DNA of 64,000 nt from Chitinophagaceae bacterium (GTDB lineage: Bacteria; Bacteroidota; Bacteroidia; Chitinophagales; Chitinophagaceae), in contig PMSV01000012.1 in assembly GCA_003168265.1 (NCBI GenBank), positions 186,001 to 250,000 on the forward strand, given 5' to 3'. The translations under genes and the position numbers were made by a program. Below the pieces are notes generated by a model. The model searched no databases and had not been told where the DNA came from. It worked only from the letters and a program-made list of their open reading frames with translations. This document shows positions 35,762 through 43,837 of the stretch, in pieces. Each line of letters starts with the position of its first letter. Position 1 is the first letter of the stretch.

Positions 35762-38578
35762 TCATTCCGGATATGATTCCGCTTTGATATCTCTGATATA
35801 GTGCTGCATGTTCAGGTACCTGACCGCTGCTTCCTGTATACCCTTTATCGTAACAGCATCCACCTGTCTGGGAAACTCAAGTACCCAGTTCGGGTCTTCC
35901 TGCTCAATCCATGAATTGGTCAGCACATCCAGCCAATGATCGTTGCTTTTCAATTCATCTGCATTCTGTTTTTGAATAGTCTCCTTCACCTTATCAAGAT
36001 CCTTTTGTTCCGGCCCCTTTTGTTGAAGCTCCAAAATAATATCCATCGCCGCCTTGATGAGCTTATCGACATTTTCGGGTCCGGAAGGAAAGGACAGAAT
36101 TGCATTATAATGATTATAGGGCCTTTTTTCAAAGCTGCTGCTCATGCTGCCTCCATAGATCCCGCTCATTTCCTCCCTCAGTTTTTCAAGGATTTTAATC
36201 GTCAGGATATCGCTAAGCATTTTCAATTTTAATTCTTCCTGCCGGCTATAGGCTGCTTCCCCATGGAAAATCAAGGTTGTTAAACTCTGTTTCTCCGTTC
36301 CCTTCCTGACATTGAATTCCACTATTCCATTCCTGGGCCTCATCCCAACATCTGTAAACCCCACATCTTTTTCAGAACTTGGAAGGCTTCCGATATATAT
36401 CTCCAGTAAAGGCTTTATCTGACTGAGGCTGATATTGCCAACAAAAGTGAAATGCCATCCCCAGGCGTTCCCAAAAATTTCCCTGTAAATGGAATAAGCC
36501 CTTTCCAGATTAATTTTATCCAACTCCGATTCGCTTTCTACCTGTGATGCCCAGGGGTTATTCGAAAACTCAACCCTGGACAAGGTATCCTGATAATAGA
36601 ATCTGGGATTATTGAGCAGATTCCTCACAAATGCCTTCCTGGATTGGATATAAGTCTTAAACAAGCTTGAATCCTTGCGGGGTTGGGTGAAATATAAATA
36701 AACAAGCTGAAGCAAGATCTCGAAGTCTTTCACATTACTGCTTCCCTGAATGCCTTCGTCATTGGGATTAACATAGGGTTCCGCATCTGCGGTTTTACCC
36801 GCCAGGAATTTTCCCAGATCGATTGGGGTCAGGTCTTTTAAGCCCATGGACCTGATGATCAGTGGTGCGTTCTCTGCATTGGTTTTATCGGAAAGGCTGA
36901 AATTTTGAAAGCCGCCCAACCTCCATGAATCCATCTTTATCTCATCATTCTTGAACTCTGTGGGTTTGACGGTTACCGTGATTCCGTTGCTCAATGTAAA
37001 ATCTGTCGTACCCATAGAACTGTTGGGTGTTTCCCCGGTTATCCTTCCTGGTCTTGGGGCCTTGGGGATCAGGGATTCGGCGACTGCCTTTTCCGTATAG
37101 GGCGTGGCCGGAAGCAGTGCTGCCGCCTTCACATAGGAAAGCAATTGCTCTTTTCCAGGCAATTGAGCCTTGCTTTTCTCCGAGGCCGTAAGAAGCAGGA
37201 ACTGTCCCGCCTTTGATCCCGCCTTTATTTTGGCGACCAGCTCCTCAACTTCATGCAATTTAATAGTGGGCAGGACCTGGCTGATAAACTGGAATTTAGA
37301 CTTGATTCCAAGGAGGGGGGATCCCGACAAATAGTTATCGATAAAAGGTTGGACCAAATGACCCGACTTCATCTTGTTCCTGTCATTATACTCATTCTCC
37401 ACTTCGCTTGATAAATTGCTTTTTGCGCGATCCAGTTCTGACTGCAGGAATCCGTATTTGGTAAGACTCACCATTATCGTCATGATTGCATTAACAGCAT
37501 CCTTGACCGGTCTGTCACCAAGTACTGCCATGGAAGTAAAATTCCTGTATCCGCGAGGAAAAGAGCTGAACCCGCTGCTTGCATAAACAAATGGAGGATT
37601 AGTCTCCTGTGTCAGTTCATTCAATCGCTGGTTAAGCATTTCCAGGAACAAATCTTCGACGATGGAGAAACGGTAATCTGCCCATGTCTTCAAAGGCTTT
37701 TCCTGTTTAAATTGATTGAATATTTGCAGGACATTATACGTTTCCTCCTTATCTGTCAATACCATTGCAGTGCTGCTGGTCCTTGGTTGAAGGTGAACCA
37801 GTGCGGGTCTTGGCTTTTCGGTTATCGGATTGCTGAAATGACCGAAATGCCGGATGATTTCCTTTTCTGCCTGGTCCGGATCAAGATCCCCAACGACTAT
37901 AACGGCTTCAAGATCAGGGCGGTACCAGGTCTTGTAAAACCTCCTCAATGTAGCCGCCTTAAAGTTCCGGATCGTATCGTCCTTCCCAATGGGGAGCCTG
38001 AGCGCATAGGAAGAACCATTGAGAAGAATGGGGAAATATTTTTTGCGCATCCTTTCTTCAGCCCCCTTCCCCAATCTTGATTCTTCCAGTACGACTCCTC
38101 TTTCCTTATCAATTTCGGTTGGATCAAGAGCTGCATTGCCACCCCAATCTTCCAGGATCGTAAAGCCCTTGTCAATCTTAACTGAATCGTCAGATGGAAT
38201 GGGTAAGATATAAATGGTTTCATCAAAACTCGTATAGGCATTCAGGTCTGCCCCGAACTGAACTCCGATAGACTGAAGATAATCCACCAATTCATTTTTC
38301 GGAAAATGTTCAGATCCGTTAAAGTTCATATGCTCCATCATATGGGCCAGCCCCTGCTGATCCGGGTCTTCCAGCACAGAGCCCGCATTCACCACCAAAC
38401 GCAATTGCACTTTTTTTTCCGGCTTATCATTTTTTCGGATATAGTACCTGAGGCCATTTTCCAATTTTCCCATCCTGACTTCAGGATCTGTCGGCAGGGT
38501 ATCACGCAAATTAAACTGGGAATAGGCCATACTCGCCATCAATTGAACAGCCATCAATATTAAAATCAAATACTTCAT
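35762..38578 (-). CDS. M16 family zinc metallopeptidase (periplasmic, tandem insulinase domains)
   Basis: A 938-residue exported protease (signal MKYLILILMAVQLMASMAYS). It carries the inverted zinc motif HMMEH at residues 79-83 with a downstream Glu, in the sequence GLAHMMEHMNFNGSEHF. A second half repeats the insulinase fold without the motif (FTFVGNISLSQIKPLLEIYI), as in pitrilysin-like enzymes of this phylum. It degrades peptides or processes exported proteins. It lies 12 bp after the PafA-like gene and is probably co-transcribed. Confidence 0.9.
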   Translation of the reverse strand: MKYLILILMAVQLMASMAYSQFNLRDTLPTDPEVRMGKLENGLRYYIRKNDKPEKKVQLRLVVNAGSVLEDPDQQGLAHMMEHMNFNGSEHFPKNELVDYLQSIGVQFGADLNAYTSFDETIYILPIPSDDSVKIDKGFTILEDWGGNAALDPTEIDKERGVVLEESRLGKGAEERMRKKYFPILLNGSSYALRLPIGKDDTIRNFKAATLRRFYKTWYRPDLEAVIVVGDLDPDQAEKEIIRHFGHFSNPITEKPRPALVHLQPRTSSTAMVLTDKEETYNVLQIFNQFKQEKPLKTWADYRFSIVEDLFLEMLNQRLNELTQETNPPFVYASSGFSSFPRGYRNFTSMAVLGDRPVKDAVNAIMTIMVSLTKYGFLQSELDRAKSNLSSEVENEYNDRNKMKSGHLVQPFIDNYLSGSPLLGIKSKFQFISQVLPTIKLHEVEELVAKIKAGSKAGQFLLLTASEKSKAQLPGKEQLLSYVKAAALLPATPYTEKAVAESLIPKAPRPGRITGETPNSSMGTTDFTLSNGITVTVKPTEFKNDEIKMDSWRLGGFQNFSLSDKTNAENAPLIIRSMGLKDLTPIDLGKFLAGKTADAEPYVNPNDEGIQGSSNVKDFEILLQLVYLYFTQPRKDSSLFKTYIQSRKAFVRNLLNNPRFYYQDTLSRVEFSNNPWASQVESESELDKINLERAYSIYREIFGNAWGWHFTFVGNISLSQIKPLLEIYIGSLPSSEKDVGFTDVGMRPRNGIVEFNVRKGTEKQSLTTLIFHGEAAYSRQEELKLKMLSDILTIKILEKLREEMSGIYGGSMSSSFEKRPYNHYNAILSFPSGPENVDKLIKAAMDIILELQQKGPEQKDLDKVKETIQKQNADELKSNDHWLDVLTNSWIEQEDPNWVLEFPRQVDAVTIKGIQEAAVRYLNMQHYIRDIKAESYPE

Positions 38579-38590
38579 CCTCCTTATGTT

Positions 38591-40249
38591 TTAATGAACA
38601 GAAAAAAGCTCCCGAATCGGCTCTCCTATGCAGCCGTTCGGCATCTGAATATGGAGCAGCGCAGCCAGAGTGGGCGCAATATCGGTCATATGAACTACCC
38701 TCTCCGAAATGCCGTGGGAGATCCCCCAACCCATAAACACTAGAGGAATATGAGTATCGTAAGGATTCCAGTTTCCATGTGTTGTTCCCGTCTTGCCATA
38801 ACCTTCGAACCATCCGGGATAGGGAATGATCTGAACAGCCCCGCTTCTCTTAAAATTATAGCCGTTTATGATCATGGTGCGCAGTGGCTCTGGAATCGCG
38901 GACTCCCCGATCCTGTCCATGTCCACTGCATACTGAACTCCGGGTTGCCGGCGAAGAAAATCGACAGAGATTTTTTTTATGGCATCGAAATCCAGATGTT
39001 GGCCATCAATTTTCTTTCTATCATAATTCAGTTGCGCGTTCGATGCCGATAAAATCAGCTTTGAAACCCCGAATTCTTTTTCAAGGATTTGATTCAGGCT
39101 ATCGACCATTGGCTTATAAACTATATAATCCGCAGGCAACTGGTGCTTCTGCATATACCCGATATTATGTGCAACTCCATGATCAGCCGTCAGAAACACC
39201 GTATATTGACCCTTACCTACCTGGTTGTCCAGGAACTTGAAAAAATGCTCCAGGTCCTTATCCAGTCTTAGATAAGTATCCTCTGTCTCAACGGAATTAG
39301 GCCCGAAAAAATGACCCACATAATCGGTAGAAGCACAATTAATAGTCAGAAAATCAGTGGCGGCTCCCTTTCCCAGCCTATCATTTTCCACCACATTTTC
39401 TGCAAATTCCATTGTCAGGGTATTGCCAAAAGGCGTCTGCCGGAAGGATCCCTTACTAGTCTGATAAATTCTTGCCATATCATGCGGAAATACAGAAGCA
39501 TCTTCCCCCTTGAATTTCCCTTCATAGGATTCCCGGTCCGAATCGCTCTCTATATAAGTCCCGATCGGATAAATGGTATTCCATCCATCTTTTATCAGGC
39601 GTTCAATTTCATTTTTTTGGTTAAAGACATTCACCCAGGCGGGTAATTCCTTCATATAATAGGAACTGGTAATAAAATGGCCGCTTTCATCGTCAAGCCA
39701 ATAGGCCGCATTTGCAGTATGGCCGGCAGGCAGGATCGAAGCCCTGTCCTTGAGGGAAACTCCCACCACTTTGGATTGATAATTAGTTGCAATTCTCAGT
39801 TCGTCGGTAATCGTTGAAACCAGGAGGTTACGGGGAGACATCTTTCCATCTTCCGATTCATTGCCTACACTATTGACCGTGCTGTCTTCCGTGCAATACA
39901 CGTGTTTTCCGGAAAGTTGTTCGATCCAGTCATTCCCTGTGATTCCGCTTATCGAAGGCACCGAGCCTGTGAAAATCGTACTATGTCCGACTGCAGTATA
40001 GGAAGGAAGGTGGGTGATCATGGTGTTCTCGCAGGAATACCCCTCTCTCAGAAGTCTCCTGAAACCACCTTGGCGGTATCGGTCATAATATCGATATAGG
40101 TAATCCCAACGCATCTGATCTACCACAATGCCCACTACGAGCTTGGGGTGTGTAAGCTGTTGCGAAATGGCAGCATTTGGTTTGATCTGAGCCTCCGCCG
40201 CCAAAAATCGAAAAAAAACAAAACAGAGAAAAAGGGTCCTGGCGCTCAT
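38591..40249 (-). CDS. PafA-like alkaline phosphatase (periplasmic)
   Basis: A 552-residue exported phosphomonoesterase of the alkaline phosphatase superfamily. The active site matches PafA: first metal Asp44 (VDQMRWDY), nucleophile Thr85 (PSYTAVGHSTIF), Asn106 (TGNDW), the Lys167/Arg169 pair (SLKDRAS), Asp and His in STDYVGHFFG, ADHGVA, and the late His in GTTHGNWNPYDTHIP. PafA enzymes are often active when phosphate is plentiful and use a broad set of phosphate esters. A -7 box (TACATTTG) lies 16 bp upstream, and the M16 gene follows. Confidence 0.87.
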   Translation of the reverse strand: MSARTLFLCFVFFRFLAAEAQIKPNAAISQQLTHPKLVVGIVVDQMRWDYLYRYYDRYRQGGFRRLLREGYSCENTMITHLPSYTAVGHSTIFTGSVPSISGITGNDWIEQLSGKHVYCTEDSTVNSVGNESEDGKMSPRNLLVSTITDELRIATNYQSKVVGVSLKDRASILPAGHTANAAYWLDDESGHFITSSYYMKELPAWVNVFNQKNEIERLIKDGWNTIYPIGTYIESDSDRESYEGKFKGEDASVFPHDMARIYQTSKGSFRQTPFGNTLTMEFAENVVENDRLGKGAATDFLTINCASTDYVGHFFGPNSVETEDTYLRLDKDLEHFFKFLDNQVGKGQYTVFLTADHGVAHNIGYMQKHQLPADYIVYKPMVDSLNQILEKEFGVSKLILSASNAQLNYDRKKIDGQHLDFDAIKKISVDFLRRQPGVQYAVDMDRIGESAIPEPLRTMIINGYNFKRSGAVQIIPYPGWFEGYGKTGTTHGNWNPYDTHIPLVFMGWGISHGISERVVHMTDIAPTLAALLHIQMPNGCIGEPIRELFSVH

Positions 40250-40265
40250 GAATTCTTTTTTGGGG

Positions 40266-40273
40266 CAAATGTA
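40266..40273 (-). promoter_or_regulatory. -7 element (TACATTTG) of the PafA-like/M16 unit
   Basis: Exact match on the minus strand, 16 bp before the ATG at 40249. A TTTG lies 17 bp upstream of it, slightly closer than the usual 19-21. Confidence 0.5.
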
Positions 40274-40335
40274 TTGAATTGAATAATAGTCAAAAGAAAT
40301 ACCCCAGCCTACCCTGGTCTCGGATTCAAAACCCC

Positions 40336-40365
40336 TTGCCTTTTAGCCCAAATCCATTAATTTTG
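40336..40365 (+). promoter_or_regulatory. promoter TTG-N19-TAATTTTG of the alpha-oxoamine synthase gene
   Basis: -7 TAATTTTG at 40358-40365 exactly fits TAnnTTTG. TTG at 40336-40338 gives a 19-bp spacer. The leader to 40422 would be about 50 nt. Confidence 0.55.
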
Positions 40366-40421
40366 CGTCAATTTTTCAGGGCTGTATCACTGACTAAATC
40401 CCAAACTAAATCCACCATATT

Positions 40422-41675
40422 ATGGCTGATATTTTCGAAAGGCTAATCAAGAACTACGGACCAATTGGACAGCATCGCGACAGGGCACATGGATACTTTA
40501 CCTTCCCTAAATTGGAAGGGGAAATCGGCAGCCATATGAAATTTCGCGGAAAGAATATGATCGTATGGAGTCTGAATAATTATCTTGGCCTTGCCAACCA
40601 CCCCGAAGTACGAAAAGTCGATGCCCTGGGAGCCCAGCAATATGGTCTGGCCGCCCCGATGGGTGCCAGGATGATGAGCGGGAACAGCAATATCCACGAA
40701 CAATTGGAAAAAGAACTGGCCGAATTTGTCGACAAAGAAGATGCGGTCCTTTTAAATTATGGATACCAGGGAATGGTAAGCATCATTGACGTCTTATGTG
40801 GTCGTCACGATGTCGTCGTTTACGATGCGGAATCCCATGCCTGCATCATTGACGGTCTCCGGCTTCACCCTGGTCACCGCTTTGTATTTAAGCACAACGA
40901 CGTAGAGGATTGTGAAAAACAATTGCAGCGGGCCCAGGCTCTTATCGACAAACAGAAAGCAGGAGGCATTCTAGTCATTACGGAAGGCGTCTTTGGAATG
41001 GCTGGGGATCAGGGAAAACTGAAAGAAATTGTGGACCTCAAAACCAGGCATCAATTCAGGTTTTTGGTCGATGACGCACACGGATTTGGGACCCTTGGCA
41101 GTACAGGGGCGGGAGCAGGAGAAGAACAAGGCGTTCAGGGCCAGATTGACCTTTATTTCTCGACCTTCGCTAAATCCATGGCCTCGATCGGAGCCTTTGT
41201 TGCTGGTGATAAAACGATCGTGGATTACATCAGGTACAATATCAGGAGCCAGATTTTCGCTAAAAGCCTGCCGATGCCATTTGTTATTGGCAATCTGAAA
41301 AGGCTTGAGCTATTAAGAAACCACAAAGAACTCAAAGATAAACTCTGGGATAATGCAAGAAAACTTCAGAATGGATTGAAGGAGAAGGGCTTTGATATTG
41401 GCAAAACGGATTCTGTTGTAACCCCTCTATATATGAAGGGTGATGTTCCTGAAGCAACAGCCATGGTGACTGATCTTCGCGAAAATTATGGCATTTTTTG
41501 CTCCATTGTCGTTTATCCGGTAATTCCAAAAGGAATTATTATTTATAGGCTCATTCCCACTGCAGTCCATACTGATGAAGATATCCAAAAGACGCTCCGG
41601 GCCTTTGAGGAAACAAAAAAGAAATTAGATGCCGGGGATTATAAGGTCGCAGCAATTCCGCATATGGCCGAATAA
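40422..41675 (+). CDS. alpha-oxoamine synthase family PLP enzyme (serine palmitoyltransferase/KBL-like)
   Basis: A 417-residue PLP enzyme of the family that condenses an amino acid with an acyl-CoA (SPT, KBL, BioF). It shows WSLNNYLGLANHPEV, YDAESHACIIDGLRL, LVDDAHGFGTLG and the PLP-lysine segment TFAKSMASIGAFVAG (Lys near 250). The N-terminus and the GARMMSGNSNIHEQLE block differ from typical BioF and from KBL. A serine palmitoyltransferase role, first step of sphingolipids, is plausible in this phylum but is not proven by sequence. Two hairpins follow downstream. Confidence 0.8.
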   Translation: MADIFERLIKNYGPIGQHRDRAHGYFTFPKLEGEIGSHMKFRGKNMIVWSLNNYLGLANHPEVRKVDALGAQQYGLAAPMGARMMSGNSNIHEQLEKELAEFVDKEDAVLLNYGYQGMVSIIDVLCGRHDVVVYDAESHACIIDGLRLHPGHRFVFKHNDVEDCEKQLQRAQALIDKQKAGGILVITEGVFGMAGDQGKLKEIVDLKTRHQFRFLVDDAHGFGTLGSTGAGAGEEQGVQGQIDLYFSTFAKSMASIGAFVAGDKTIVDYIRYNIRSQIFAKSLPMPFVIGNLKRLELLRNHKELKDKLWDNARKLQNGLKEKGFDIGKTDSVVTPLYMKGDVPEATAMVTDLRENYGIFCSIVVYPVIPKGIIIYRLIPTAVHTDEDIQKTLRAFEETKKKLDAGDYKVAAIPHMAE

Positions 41676-41701
41676 GAAACCCATTTTTTGCCTTTTTTTG
41701 G

Positions 41702-41723
41702 CCGGTGCTACGCACCGGTTTTT
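41702..41723 (+). terminator. intrinsic terminator after the alpha-oxoamine synthase gene
   Basis: Perfect stem CCGGTGC/GCACCGG with a TAC loop, then five T, 26 bp past the stop. Confidence 0.9.
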
Positions 41724-41746
41724 ACCATGCAGTTATAATGAAGACC

Positions 41747-41774
41747 AAAAAAAGAGCCTCCCGTAAGGGAGGCT
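41747..41774 (-). terminator. minus-strand terminator for the thioredoxin-fold gene, with leader-like sequence beside it
   Basis: Perfect 8-bp stem AGCCTCCC/GGGAGGCT with a 4-nt loop. On the minus strand it is followed by C and seven T, so it can end the thioredoxin-fold transcript 150 bp past its stop. On the plus strand the DNA after it reads like a 5' leader (tandem ACCATTAA..CCATTAAACC, then a five-codon frame from 41813), a possible relic. Confidence 0.7.
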
Positions 41775-41924
41775 GCACTAATCAAATACCATTAACCATT
41801 AAACCTTATCCTATGAAAAACCAAAGATAAATGATTTGAATATCACGCAAAATTTTTTTACCCATGTACCATTAAATTGATTGTAATCAAGAAAAGCCCG
41901 TCTTATGATTTATTAATCAGTGAA

Positions 41925-42440
41925 TTACCAACTCGATTTGAAATTTTTCTCGTACTCCTCAAAACCTATCTTCTCCGAACTCCCATCCCCAAAATAAGTT
42001 AGCAAAGCCTCAAAATCCTTTGGTTCCAAATAACCTGGAATAGCGATAGGATCCATACTTCCTGCCGGGATAATAATTGAAGTTGGAAAACTGAGCTTGC
42101 CTCCGGATAAGAGAAGGCTAAGTTCGTTAACCCCGTAGCGGGAATTGTATTTATACAAATGCTCTTTCCACTGAATGTTTTCTCTGGTTTCGGCATTCAA
42201 ACGAATAGCATAGAATTTCTTTTGAAGGTAATCGGCAACATGCATATTGGAATAGGTCTTCTTGTCCATTTGTTTGCACCAGCCGCACCAGTCAGTATAT
42301 AAATCAATCAAAATAGGTCTTCTTTCAGTTCGGGAAAGACGTGCCGCCTCGTCAAAACTGATCCAACCTGTTTTAGCCCTCTTTTCAGTAAACCCTGAAA
42401 AAAGCAGAATGCACAAAAGACCGATCTTAAAATTACTCAT
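41925..42440 (-). CDS. secreted thioredoxin-fold protein (CGWC)
   Basis: A 171-residue exported protein (signal at 1-17) with one thioredoxin fold. The redox motif is DLYTDWCGWCKQMDKKTY with CGWC at residues 52-55. The cis-proline region is KLSFPTSIIIPAGS. The IDLYTDWCGWCK pattern is that of periplasmic DUF255/thioredoxin_7 reductases in Bacteroidota, which keep exported cysteines reduced. Its divergent neighbour is ubiX. The minus-strand terminator at 41747 follows it. Confidence 0.85.
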   Translation of the reverse strand: MSNFKIGLLCILLFSGFTEKRAKTGWISFDEAARLSRTERRPILIDLYTDWCGWCKQMDKKTYSNMHVADYLQKKFYAIRLNAETRENIQWKEHLYKYNSRYGVNELSLLLSGGKLSFPTSIIIPAGSMDPIAIPGYLEPKDFEALLTYFGDGSSEKIGFEEYEKNFKSSW

Positions 42441-42442
42441 TG

Positions 42443-42450
42443 TAAATTTG
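42443..42450 (+). promoter_or_regulatory. -7 element (TAAATTTG) upstream of ubiX
   Basis: Exact TAnnTTTG match just past the divergent gene's start, giving ubiX a leader of about 60 nt. No good -33 box is visible. Confidence 0.45.
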
Positions 42451-42513
42451 CATGTAAAGCTAAGTTTGAAGCTTCATAAAAAAAGCCCTTCTGAGTTAAA
42501 AAATAAAATTTCC

Positions 42514-43071
42514 ATGCGAAAATTGGTGATTGCCATTACTGGCGCCAGCGGATCCATCTACGCAAAATTGCTCCTCGATAAATTGGTAGCCATTCCAGGT
42601 CAATGGGACGAACTCTCACTGGTAATGTCGGCCAATGCGAAGGAAGTATGGAAGACGGAGCTGGTTAACCAGGACTACTCTAATTATAATATCCGCCAAT
42701 TTGAACAAACCGATTTTTGGGCCCCCTTTGCATCTGGCTCCGGCCTATATAAGACCATGATTATCATTCCCTGTTCCATGGGTACCTTGGGCAGGATCGC
42801 CACCGGAATTTCCGACAACTTGATCACCAGGGCAGCAGATGTGGTTTTAAAAGAAAGAAGAAAATTGATTTGCGTGGTTCGGGATGCACCTTATAACCTT
42901 ATCCATATCAGGAATATGGAAGCTTTGACCCTTGCCGGAGCAATCATTTGCCCTGCCAGCCCCTCTTTTTACAGCAAACCTGCAACAATCGAAGAAGTCG
43001 CCTCCACGGTAGTAGACAGGGTGCTCGATTTGGCAGGTTTCGATATCCGCACTTTTAGATGGGGTAAATAA
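42514..43071 (+). CDS. ubiX: flavin prenyltransferase UbiX
   Basis: Makes prenylated FMN, the cofactor of UbiD-type decarboxylases, from FMN and dimethylallyl phosphate. The 185-residue protein starts MRKLVIAITGASGSIYAKLL (flavin Rossmann loop) and shows IIPCSMGTLGRIATGISDNL with the active-site Ser, and ERRKLICVVRDAPYNLIHI. The frame runs 84 codons further upstream without conservation, so the ATG at 42514 is chosen. No ubiD gene is in the window. It ends just before the convergent LolA-like stop. Confidence 0.93.
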   Translation: MRKLVIAITGASGSIYAKLLLDKLVAIPGQWDELSLVMSANAKEVWKTELVNQDYSNYNIRQFEQTDFWAPFASGSGLYKTMIIIPCSMGTLGRIATGISDNLITRAADVVLKERRKLICVVRDAPYNLIHIRNMEALTLAGAIICPASPSFYSKPATIEEVASTVVDRVLDLAGFDIRTFRWGK

Positions 43072-43737
43072 TTAGTTTCGAAGATCCACTTCTTCTACAC
43101 CTGGATATTTTGCCTTATTAAAAACAAACAGGTCATCACTGATCGTTGAATTGCCCAAAAGCTTATTTATGGTGAGTATATCCTTAGCCCCGTTCTTTTC
43201 CAGTGACTTAAGGCCATATAGCATATGGGTGGCCTTATCAATATAGAGATACACTTTATAAAAAGCTCTAGTTTTGTCAACGGGTGTCAGCTCTACCTCT
43301 TCCAGGGTCTTTCTCCCCTGCTTCCTTGCCCCATTCAGCTTATAAAGAAAGTCCTTATCATAAAAATCCGTAAAGAATTTTTCAGGAGAGATCGTCTTGA
43401 CTCCGGGATCAACCTTACTGATAGTTACCTCATTGGTAGACTTATCATAGGACCAGGAGTTTTTCCCGTCACAGAAGATCTCCTGACCGGTAATGCTTAC
43501 ATGGTATTGTGTTCCTTTCAGATAGAGCGTTCCTGTCTTTTTCCCCTCTGTTTTTCCGGCTGCGTTCTGGATCTCAAGCGTAAAATCGGCCTGAATATTT
43601 TTATAGGATTTTGCCTTGGCGCTGACCTGATCAAGCAATTTTTTGGCATCCGGGTCATTCTTACCGATGCTGTTATTTTGACCTCTGACCAAAATGAAAC
43701 CTGATAACAACAGAAATGTCAGGAATACTGATTTCAT
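43072..43737 (-). CDS. LolA-like outer membrane lipoprotein carrier protein
   Basis: A 221-residue periplasmic protein with a signal peptide (MKSVFLTFLLLSGFILVRGQ) and an open beta-barrel LolA fold. Marks are KAKSYKNIQADFTLEIQNA, FCDGKNSWSYDKSTNEVTIS, and GLKSLEKNGAKDILTINK. LolA carries lipoproteins from the inner to the outer membrane. I chose the ATG at 43737 because it gives the signal peptide. A -7 element (TATATTTG, 43762-43769) precedes it. ftsK lies just upstream, a pairing common in this phylum. Confidence 0.85.
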   Translation of the reverse strand: MKSVFLTFLLLSGFILVRGQNNSIGKNDPDAKKLLDQVSAKAKSYKNIQADFTLEIQNAAGKTEGKKTGTLYLKGTQYHVSITGQEIFCDGKNSWSYDKSTNEVTISKVDPGVKTISPEKFFTDFYDKDFLYKLNGARKQGRKTLEEVELTPVDKTRAFYKVYLYIDKATHMLYGLKSLEKNGAKDILTINKLLGNSTISDDLFVFNKAKYPGVEEVDLRN

Positions 43738-43761
43738 GTAAAGTTGATTGATATCAAACCG

Positions 43762-43769
43762 CAAATATA
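43762..43769 (-). promoter_or_regulatory. -7 element (TATATTTG) of the LolA-like gene
   Basis: Exact minus-strand match, 24 bp before the ATG at 43737, in the short gap after ftsK. It indicates that lolA can be transcribed apart from ftsK. Confidence 0.5.
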
Positions 43770-43837
43770 AAGGCAAAGTTCCTAACCTTTACCAACAGTT
43801 TGCGCATGGCTAAAAGAAGCAATTATGTTAACAACTC

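Noticed and set aside
42262-42513. In-frame extension before UbiX
   Set aside because: It overlaps the divergent thioredoxin-fold gene and lacks any flavin-site residues. UbiX starts at 42514.
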